NCBI GenBank assembly: GCA_047638695.1
Contig: JBLINY010000139.1
Span: 1 to 10,761, forward strand
Length of the DNA: 10,761 nucleotides
Direction of reading: 5' to 3'
From: JAHECQ01 sp047638695
Lineage (GTDB): Bacteria; Actinomycetota; Acidimicrobiia; Acidimicrobiales; SZUA-35
Of this stretch, positions 6,140 to 10,761 are shown in pieces. How positions within the stretch are numbered: position 1 is the first letter of the stretch; the number at the start of each line of letters is the position of its first letter. The position numbers and the translations under genes are program-made. The notes beneath the pieces are model-generated. The model saw only the letters and a program-made list of their open reading frames with translations, had not been told where the DNA came from and did no database searches.

Positions 6140-8497
6140 CTATGCCAGTGAGCCGGTGCGCAGCACGAACTCGAGGCTTTCGCTGAAGCCCGTCATCATC
6201 GTGCTCTGAGTGTTAGTGCCCGCGTTGAGACGACCGGTCCAGAAGGCCAGTCCGGCGGTATCTGGTGGCCGAATCAAGACATTGGCATAGACCAGTTCGA
6301 CGAAGCGGTCGTTCGGCAGGTTGCCGTACTGGGCCTGGAACTCGGCCGACGCAACGAACCCGTTGGCGATTGAACCCAGTGAGCTGCCGGTCTCATACCG
6401 GTCGGCCCAGAACGCCAGTCCCGCACTGTCTGGTTCACGTTGGAAGAATGCAACGTAGAGGCGGTAGACCTTGCTCTCGGCCGACGTCATCGCAGCAACG
6501 GTGTCCGTCTTGGTGACGTACTCACCCGACTCTGAAAATCCGATCATCATGGCCCCGCGGCTGTTGCCTGCGTTTAGGTAGCCAACCCAGAACGACCCGC
6601 CTTCGGGGTCGGGCGCCCGGCCCTGCACGTTCTGGTACACCCGATTTACGAAGTCAGTGTTGGATAGTGACCCGTAGAGATCGACAAATTCGGGGCTGCG
6701 CTCGAACGCAGCCGAGATGGCCCCGAGTGAAACGCCCGAGGCCCGCTGGCCTAGCCAATAGTCGAAGCCCGTCTGGTCTGGAGCTCGAAGGAAGTAGGCC
6801 TCGTACAACCGACTGACCTGCCCGTCGAGGGCGAAGGGGCGAACAAGGCTGTCGCTGACCCCAATGATGGTCGAGTAGCTGTAGTCGCCCTGGCCCTGCG
6901 CGTTTTCCGCCTTCACCCGGAACTGGTAGGGCGCCTTGGCGAGCGTTGGGGTGCTGATGCTCGTGTTGGCCGTGGTGCCGAGGCTGGTCCAGGCCCCACC
7001 GACTGGCCGGTACCCGGCGATGTAGGTTTCGGTGCCTCCACCTGAGGGGGCTGGTGCCTGCCACGAGACCGTGCGGCTGAGGCCGACACCGTTCGATTGG
7101 ACATACTTCGGCATGTTCGGGGGGGCCGCCAACTGCACGGTCTGGGAGACGCCGACGGCGGCTCCCTCGTCGTCAAAAGGAACAAGTTCGACGAGGTAAC
7201 TGCTGCCGTTGGTCAGTTGGCTGATCGTCGCAGCATCGTTGGCACCGGCAACCGTTGTCTGCGATACGACTTGGCCGCCTGAGGAGGCTCGAAGAAGGTA
7301 GGTGACAGGCGGAGTGCCGTAGGCGCCGATGTTGTGGTTCCACGTAACTTCGACTCGCCCCGGAGCCGGTGTTACGGCGGTGATACTCGGGGTGATGGCC
7401 CGAGGGACAACCCCCCACCCCTGTTGGGCCAGAACCCCGAGCACCGCACCATCGAGAGCGCGCCGAACCTGACCCGAACCGAGGGCTGGGGTCATCAGGA
7501 CACCCGGGTCGCTGCCGCTGTAGGAGGTGTCGAAGTGCGAGAAGCTGCTTCCGTTCTGGAACGTCGATGGGGCGTAGACCTTGTGTAGACGGCCGCCGCC
7601 AACGTCGAAGGCCAGGTTGCCGGCGGTGAGGGCTCCGTTGGGGTTGGGCCCATCCAATAACGGGACGGTGCCGTTGTAGATGAACGAGTCGTAGATGAAT
7701 CGCGGGAAACCAAGCTGGGGTTGAGCAAATCCGCTGCCATCGGGGTCTTGGGCTGAGCCGAGGAATCCCAGGCCGTGACCGACTTCGTGGAGGACAACCG
7801 AGTACAGATCGATCTGAGAAGAACTCGGAGATGAGTCGAGTGACACGTACCAATCGTCGAACTCAAAGGCACAGCCTTCGTTGGCCGTGAGTTCGGCGTT
7901 CAATGTGATCTCGACCTCAGATCGAGTGCCGTTTTGATCGGAGTTGCTAAGCGTGTGGGCGAGGGCAGCCGGGAAGATGAACGATGAACTTTGACCGAGG
8001 TAGATGTCCGTGGGGCCAGCGAAGCCCAGCAGTCCGGGGCTGTTGAAGCACTCCCAGAAGACGCGCACGGTGATCGGCACGCTGGTTTCGAGGGCCGCAT
8101 CCCAATCGCTGATCGCAGCGGCGATCACGGTGCGCACATCGGCCGGCACGCCTGCTTCAAAGCTTGGCACGATGCCACCGGAGAGCCCGGCCCGGCCAGC
8201 CGGGATGTCGATGGGCTGGCGACTGCCATCAGCGAAGGCATTTTCGAGAGCGGCAGTTCGCTTCCGGACGGCGGCGACCTTGGCTTGGACGGCCGCGCTC
8301 TCGACGTTGATTCGCTCATCGGAAGTTTCGATAATGATCGGCCCGGGCTCGCGAACGAACTCTGTAGCAAATGAATCGGTGGCAAATGACTCAGCGATTT
8401 GTCGGCGACCGCGCGTGTCCGCCGAGCTCGGCGTTACGACCGCAGTGAGACTCAACGCCGCGGCAGCGCTGGCCAGCACCAGATTCTTGAAACGCAT
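6140..8497 (-). CDS. Secreted leishmanolysin-like zinc metalloprotease with FN3 and DUF4214 repeats
   Basis: A 785-residue exported protein. Residues 1-26 form a signal peptide (basic MRFK, Ala/Leu core, likely cleavage after SSA). A linker with SFATDSFATEF leads into a metalloprotease domain (about 105-365). This carries HEVGHGLGF (237-245) with catalytic E238, SHFD (H321), LMTP (Met-turn candidate M335) and a closing LGVLAQQGW. The eleventh position of the usual HExxHxxGxxH is Gly, so H321 is the likely third zinc ligand, the spacing pattern of leishmanolysin-type metzincins. Two Cys (C150, C209) could form a disulfide. Two fibronectin-III-like domains follow (about 368-457 and 458-549), then four DUF4214-type units (about 563-782) with the signature RxPDxxGxxxW. 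No sorting signal or C-terminal membrane helix is seen, so secretion or non-covalent surface attachment is likely. The substrate is unknown. ATG 8497 is supported by AAAGGGG four bases upstream and by the signal peptide. Confidence 0.85.
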   Translation of the reverse strand: MRFKNLVLASAAAALSLTAVVTPSSADTRGRRQIAESFATDSFATEFVREPGPIIIETSDERINVESAAVQAKVAAVRKRTAALENAFADGSRQPIDIPAGRAGLSGGIVPSFEAGVPADVRTVIAAAISDWDAALETSVPITVRVFWECFNSPGLLGFAGPTDIYLGQSSSFIFPAALAHTLSNSDQNGTRSEVEITLNAELTANEGCAFEFDDWYVSLDSSPSSSQIDLYSVVLHEVGHGLGFLGSAQDPDGSGFAQPQLGFPRFIYDSFIYNGTVPLLDGPNPNGALTAGNLAFDVGGGRLHKVYAPSTFQNGSSFSHFDTSYSGSDPGVLMTPALGSGQVRRALDGAVLGVLAQQGWGVVPRAITPSITAVTPAPGRVEVTWNHNIGAYGTPPVTYLLRASSGGQVVSQTTVAGANDAATISQLTNGSSYLVELVPFDDEGAAVGVSQTVQLAAPPNMPKYVQSNGVGLSRTVSWQAPAPSGGGTETYIAGYRPVGGAWTSLGTTANTSISTPTLAKAPYQFRVKAENAQGQGDYSYSTIIGVSDSLVRPFALDGQVSRLYEAYFLRAPDQTGFDYWLGQRASGVSLGAISAAFERSPEFVDLYGSLSNTDFVNRVYQNVQGRAPDPEGGSFWVGYLNAGNSRGAMMIGFSESGEYVTKTDTVAAMTSAESKVYRLYVAFFQREPDSAGLAFWADRYETGSSLGSIANGFVASAEFQAQYGNLPNDRFVELVYANVLIRPPDTAGLAFWTGRLNAGTNTQSTMMTGFSESLEFVLRTGSLA

Positions 8498-8501
8498 GGA
8501 T

Positions 8502-8508
8502 CCCCTTT
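8502..8508 (-). promoter_or_regulatory. Shine-Dalgarno of the metalloprotease gene
   Basis: On the minus strand AAAGGGG (8508 to 8502) lies four bases before the ATG at 8497. It fixes this start, in agreement with the signal peptide that begins there. Confidence 0.7.
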
Positions 8509-8590
8509 GTGCGCCGGACTCGCCCAGGACTGGCGATCCAACAGAATCACATCAAGCTAGAGGAGTTCTGCCTGCCCCTGCGAAGGCAAT

Positions 8591-8618
8591 CTTTCTCAGC
8601 GAGAGGTTCTCGCGAAAG
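8591..8618 (-). terminator. Hairpin after the cytochrome c gene, possible terminator
   Basis: The perfect 6-bp arms GCGAGA (8599-8604) and TCTCGC (8608-8613) enclose a 3-base loop. An outer CTTTC (8591-8595) / GAAAG (8614-8618) pair adds five more pairs across a 3-base bulge. It begins 27 bases past the stop of the minus-strand cytochrome gene. No T run follows on either strand, so it may be a non-canonical terminator or an mRNA-end stabiliser. Confidence 0.4.
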
Positions 8619-8645
8619 CCGTGGGACTCGCTGCCGGGTAGGCCG

Positions 8646-9506
8646 TTACTCGCTGGCTGCAACCTCTTCTTCGGCCGCATGCGGACCCGGGCACTCGCTT
8701 TTGTCTTCGATGGCACCGGTGGCCCCGGGGGTGTATTCCGGGCTTGCACAGGCCAAGAGGAGGTCGAGGTCGATAGGTTTCTCGACGCCGCTTTCGATGG
8801 CTTCGCGCAGGTGCTCGATCCACAGTTGGTAGGACTCGCTCGAAGTGTCTTCGCCCGAGAGGACGGCCCTCTCATGGAAGACCACGAGCTCGAGCTCGGT
8901 GAGGCTCAACCCACCGATTTGAGCAGGCATGGCACCGTTGCCGCGGGCACCCGAGACACGCTGGCCACCATCACGAGCTGGGTCGCCGTAGGCCTCGTCG
9001 AGGATCGGAGTAGAGCCGCGGGCCACATGCGCCATATGGTCAATAGCTTCCGGGAAGGTGGCGATGACTTCGCCGTTAGTGAATGCGTAGCCGGTGGCAC
9101 CGTCGCCGCCGGCACCGTGGCATCCGGCGCAACCACCGGAAGTGTAGACCTCGGCTGCATCAATGAACAGGAGATCTTCGACCTCGGGCTCCTGCATTGT
9201 GCCGGCATAGGCGAGAGCCCAGACCGGTAACGCAGCGACCAGACCCATGGCCCACAGCGGCATCTTTTTGCGAGACTTGGCGGCGGCGATGTATGGAGGG
9301 TCGGGAGCGGCCACAGGGGTCGGCTTGTCGGCGGGCACTACCGCCGCTGCGTCCGCCAGTGCCTTCGGGCCGGTTGCCACGGGGGCTGCAGACTCTGTGG
9401 CAGCGACGACCTCGCTACCGCTGGGAGCATCACCAGCGTCGCCGCCGGTCTTGCCCGACTTGGCGGCCTTGCTTCGTTTGAGGAGATGTTCCGGGATCTC
9501 GGTCAT
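8646..9506 (-). CDS. Membrane-anchored monoheme cytochrome c
   Basis: A 286-residue electron carrier. Residues 1-80 are a cytoplasmic Ala/Pro/Lys-rich tail of low complexity. About 82-102 is a single transmembrane helix (KMPLWAMGLVAALPVWALAY) preceded by SRKK, giving N-in/C-out topology. The extracytoplasmic domain has the heme c motif CAGCH (C126, C129, H130) after YTSGG, and M193 in GNGAMPAQIGGLS is the likely axial methionine. A C-terminal extension contains C253 and C272, which could form a disulfide, and ends in an acidic tail. ATG 9506 is preferred over an in-frame ATG at 9587 because MTEIPEHLLKRSK is a plausible cytoplasmic N-terminus and a -10-like TACAGT lies just upstream; no Shine-Dalgarno is seen. 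The actinobacterial QcrC is typically diheme with a different anchor, so this is not that protein. Its divergent position next to the ferredoxin operon suggests that it accepts electrons from the complex encoded there (inference). Confidence 0.85.
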   Translation of the reverse strand: MTEIPEHLLKRSKAAKSGKTGGDAGDAPSGSEVVAATESAAPVATGPKALADAAAVVPADKPTPVAAPDPPYIAAAKSRKKMPLWAMGLVAALPVWALAYAGTMQEPEVEDLLFIDAAEVYTSGGCAGCHGAGGDGATGYAFTNGEVIATFPEAIDHMAHVARGSTPILDEAYGDPARDGGQRVSGARGNGAMPAQIGGLSLTELELVVFHERAVLSGEDTSSESYQLWIEHLREAIESGVEKPIDLDLLLACASPEYTPGATGAIEDKSECPGPHAAEEEVAASE

Positions 9507-9516
9507 ACCAGCGGTA

Positions 9517-9522
9517 ACTGTA
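9517..9522 (-). promoter_or_regulatory. Candidate -10 for the cytochrome c gene
   Basis: On the minus strand TACAGT (9522 to 9517) fits the actinobacterial TANNNT -10 and would place the transcript start about 4 bases before the ATG at 9506, in keeping with the missing Shine-Dalgarno. No convincing -35 is visible. Confidence 0.3.
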
Positions 9523-9570
9523 GGCGCTTCGGTGGGCGAACAACCATTCTTTCCGAGGCTCTTTCCAACC

Positions 9571-9639
9571 CACATCGGCCATCCCAACCGCCCTTGTCTT
9601 TCACATTCGGAAAATCCCGTGCTACAACCAGCCGATGTG
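9571..9639. repeat. Spaced inverted repeat in the divergent promoter region
   Basis: CACATCGGC (9571-9579) and GCCGATGTG (9631-9639) are perfect 9-bp inverted copies separated by 51 bases. A third, related copy TCACATTCGG (9601-9610) with one inserted base lies between them. They could be sites for a regulator of the divergent genes; the function is unknown. Confidence 0.4.
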
Positions 9640-9684
9640 ACAGCAGACCGGGGTACGGTTTGCGCTGCGCGACCTTTGGTCGAG

Positions 9685-9690
9685 TAGATT
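9685..9690 (+). promoter_or_regulatory. Candidate -10 of the ferredoxin operon
   Basis: TAGATT fits the TANNNT -10 pattern and its last two bases are the first two of the Rex-type operator, so a repressor bound there would cover the -10 and the expected transcript start near 9697. The -35 is weak (TTGCGC at 9660-9665 with a long 19-base spacer). An alternative is TTCACA (9700-9705) as -35 with AGCAAT (9723-9728) as -10. Confidence 0.3.
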
Positions 9691-9706
9691 GTGCACTAGT
9701 TCACAA
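9689..9706. promoter_or_regulatory. Rex-type operator (ROE) before the ferredoxin operon
   Basis: TTGTGCACTAGTTCACAA matches the Rex operator consensus TTGTGAANNNNTTCACAA at 13 of 14 defined positions, the only difference being C for A at the sixth base. It is an 18-bp palindrome with one mismatched pair around a CTAG centre. It ends 63 bases before the GTG start at 9770, typical operator distance, and rex itself is in this window. The same bases match the CRP-family consensus TGTGAN6TCACA at 9 of 10 positions, so a CRP-like regulator is the main alternative. Confidence 0.7.
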
Positions 9707-9758
9707 AGTGCTCGCCAAGGCAAGCAATTTCGTTAACGCCCCACCCCTCGAGACAACC

Positions 9759-9763
9759 AGGAG
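9759..9763 (+). promoter_or_regulatory. Shine-Dalgarno deciding the GTG start at 9770
   Basis: AGGAG lies six bases before GTG 9770, ideal spacing, and supports this non-ATG start. Confidence 0.75.
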
Positions 9764-9769
9764 CCCAGC

Positions 9770-10216
9770 GTGGTCGCCCTCGTGGCATCGACACTCATTG
9801 CCGTGATTATGGCCGGTGGTATCGAGTGGTACGCCAAACGCCGTCCCGCCGGTGCACCCGTGACCTGGGCCGAAGCGATGGTCGGCTCGGTCTACGTCTT
9901 CTTCGTCATGTTCCTCGTGTTCGGCGTAGTCCCGCACCAGTGGCTCACCCTGGCCGAGAACGAGTGGAGCTTCCGGGCCGATCGCCTCTTCGATGCGGGC
10001 GGTCTCATCAAGGCCAAGAGCCAAGGTGGCTGGTTCCCATTCGAAGTCACCCTCCGGGTCGTCTCTGACTCAATCGCGGCCATCATCTACATCGTCTTTC
10101 TCGGTGGTCTGCAGACGATGTGGGGCCGTTGGCAGAAACGGGGCGATCGGGCAAACACCCAGGCCGCCGCCATCCCCAAGAGTGCGTACGGTCGTCCTCT
10201 CGTGAGAAAAGGCTGA
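9770..10216 (+). CDS. Unrecognised three-helix membrane protein of the ferredoxin operon
   Basis: I do not recognise the family. The 148-residue protein has three hydrophobic segments: about 1-17 (VALVASTLIAVIMAGG), about 37-55 (MVGSVYVFFVMFLVFGVVP) and about 97-115 (VSDSIAAIIYIVFLGGLQ). A stretch rich in Trp and charged residues, HQWLTLAENEWSFRADRLF (56-74), lies between helices two and three. The C-terminus is basic (RWQKRG, then GRPLVRKG) and probably cytoplasmic. There is no Cys and so no iron-sulfur or heme c site, but H56 is present. The GTG start has an excellent Shine-Dalgarno. It is the first gene downstream of the Rex-type operator and ends 6 bases before the ferredoxin gene, so it is probably a small membrane subunit or anchor of the same electron-transfer complex (inference from context only). 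Confidence 0.8.
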   Translation: MVALVASTLIAVIMAGGIEWYAKRRPAGAPVTWAEAMVGSVYVFFVMFLVFGVVPHQWLTLAENEWSFRADRLFDAGGLIKAKSQGGWFPFEVTLRVVSDSIAAIIYIVFLGGLQTMWGRWQKRGDRANTQAAAIPKSAYGRPLVRKG

Positions 10217-10222
10217 TCGGTC

Positions 10223-10639
10223 ATGGTCACCACCGACGCCAATCCGCCGCTTCCGGAGTTTCGCGACGACTATGTCCTCGTTGAGGTCGATAGCGACTAT
10301 CTGGGGAGGGCCGTCAAGCCCAAGCAGTTCATCCATATCGACCAGTCCGAATGCATTGCCTGTGAAGGCTGCGTCGACATCTGCCCGTGGAAATGCATCC
10401 ACATGCAGCCCACGGAGGCCATCTCCGAGAGCTTTGGCATTGCCAAGCCGGGCGACGATCCCTCCGATGCCTTCATCTTCACCATTGATGATGACGTCTG
10501 CACTCGTTGCGCCCTGTGCGTCGATCGTTGTCCGACCGGCGTGATCATCCTGGGCAAGATCGACACCGCCAATATCAACGGCGACCACCACCAACGAACT
10601 GACTCGCACGGCTATGGCTACGGCATGCGCCTCGCCTGA
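10223..10639 (+). CDS. 2[4Fe-4S] ferredoxin-like protein
   Basis: A 138-residue cytoplasmic iron-sulfur protein. Two classic CxxCxxCxxxCP motifs are visible: C44, C47, C50 and C54 in CIACEGCVDICP, and C93, C96, C99 and C103 in CTRCALCVDRCP. They would bind two [4Fe-4S] clusters by the usual cross-ligation. An extra C58 follows the first motif (CPWKC). The motifs are 35-40 residues apart because of an insert (about 60-88), so it is longer than a minimal bacterial ferredoxin. There is an N-terminal extension of some 35 residues and a tail with HGYGYGMR. No signal peptide or membrane helix is seen. It starts 6 bases after the membrane-protein gene (AAAAGG upstream) and precedes the partial gene at 10675, so it is likely a dedicated subunit passing electrons to or from the membrane complex rather than a general ferredoxin (inference). 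Confidence 0.88.
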   Translation: MVTTDANPPLPEFRDDYVLVEVDSDYLGRAVKPKQFIHIDQSECIACEGCVDICPWKCIHMQPTEAISESFGIAKPGDDPSDAFIFTIDDDVCTRCALCVDRCPTGVIILGKIDTANINGDHHQRTDSHGYGYGMRLA

Positions 10640-10664
10640 GCTAAATCGACCGAAAGCACCTCCC

Positions 10665-10669
10665 AGGAA
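10665..10669 (+). promoter_or_regulatory. Shine-Dalgarno of the gene cut by the window edge
   Basis: AGGAA lies five bases before ATG 10675 and is the main evidence that a real gene starts there. Confidence 0.55.
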
Positions 10670-10674
10670 CCCCA

Positions 10675-10761
10675 ATGGCAAAGTCGATTCAAGACAAGCC
10701 CACAATGGCCGAGAAGGCACAGGCCCAGATGTCGCAGATTACGGGCAACGTGCAGAGTTCG
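10675..10761 (+). CDS. Start of a further operon gene (partial; possibly cytochrome b)
   Basis: An open frame of 29 codons runs from ATG 10675 off the right edge, with a good Shine-Dalgarno and 35 bases after the ferredoxin stop. The visible N-terminus is polar and Lys/Gln/Met-rich (MAKSIQDKPTMAEKAQAQ), with no signal peptide or motif. A cytochrome b of a quinol-oxidising complex would fit the neighbours, but nothing in these residues shows it. Confidence 0.55.
   Translation, partial: MAKSIQDKPTMAEKAQAQMSQITGNVQSS

Noticed and set aside
8516..8539. Hairpin in the leader of the metalloprotease gene (TCGCC/GGCGA extended by GGA/TCC)
   Set aside because: A short stem with a bulge, no riboswitch-like conserved core and no adjoining terminator; left as unassigned.
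8004..9230. Open frame of 408 codons on the + strand opposite the metalloprotease and cytochrome c genes
   Set aside because: It spans two well-supported minus-strand genes and their intergenic hairpin, shows no recognisable domain, and is the kind of long antisense frame common in high-GC DNA.
9507..9587. Longer N-terminus for the cytochrome c from ATG 9587
   Set aside because: The extra 27 residues look like translated promoter DNA and would run over the inverted repeat; ATG 9506 begins a sensible cytoplasmic tail.
9690..9705. CRP-family site TGTGCACTAGTTCACA
   Set aside because: Not excluded, but the flanking T and A and the inner A/T fit the longer Rex consensus better, and rex is in the same locus.

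Overview
The window looks like chromosomal DNA of a high-GC, respiring actinobacterium. The class Acidimicrobiia is my best guess, inferred from the gene order rex-hemA-hemC-hemD, the secreted DUF4214/FN3 protein, the start-codon style (GTG starts, starts without Shine-Dalgarno, GTGA/ATGA overlaps) and the respiratory genes at the right edge. No taxonomic marker gene is present, so this is not a firm placement.

Left part (1-6079, + strand): the NADH/NAD+-sensing repressor gene rex is followed by a heme-biosynthesis operon in the order hemA, hemC, hemD, hemB, hemL. Together the five enzymes cover every step from glutamyl-tRNA(Glu) to uroporphyrinogen III (C5 pathway). All four junctions between the hem genes are 4-bp stop/start overlaps (GTGA or ATGA), so translation is probably coupled through the whole chain. 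At the hemC/hemD junction an exact 30-bp unit carrying the Shine-Dalgarno, the hemC stop and the hemD start is tandemly duplicated.

Middle part (6080-8645, - strand): one large gene converges on hemL. It encodes a secreted, leishmanolysin-like zinc metalloprotease with two fibronectin-III-like domains and four DUF4214-type units. It seems unrelated to the heme and respiration genes.

Right part (8646-10761): a membrane-anchored monoheme cytochrome c gene (- strand) is divergent from a + strand operon. That operon encodes a three-helix membrane protein that I do not recognise, a 2[4Fe-4S] ferredoxin-like protein, and the first 29 codons of a further gene cut by the window edge, possibly a cytochrome b. 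The 263-bp divergent control region holds an 18-bp near-perfect Rex-type operator, TTGTGCACTAGTTCACAA, about 63 bp before the first + strand gene. A matching half-site lies over the predicted -35 of rex.

The unifying hypothesis (inference) is a redox-controlled circuit. Rex would sense NADH/NAD+, regulate itself and heme synthesis, and control a respiratory electron-transfer complex that uses the heme. The complex appears to combine a cytochrome c, a small membrane subunit and a two-cluster ferredoxin, which is the least conventional part of the window. No tRNA, rRNA, CRISPR array, insertion sequence or phage gene was seen, and there is no gene-free stretch longer than 300 bases.
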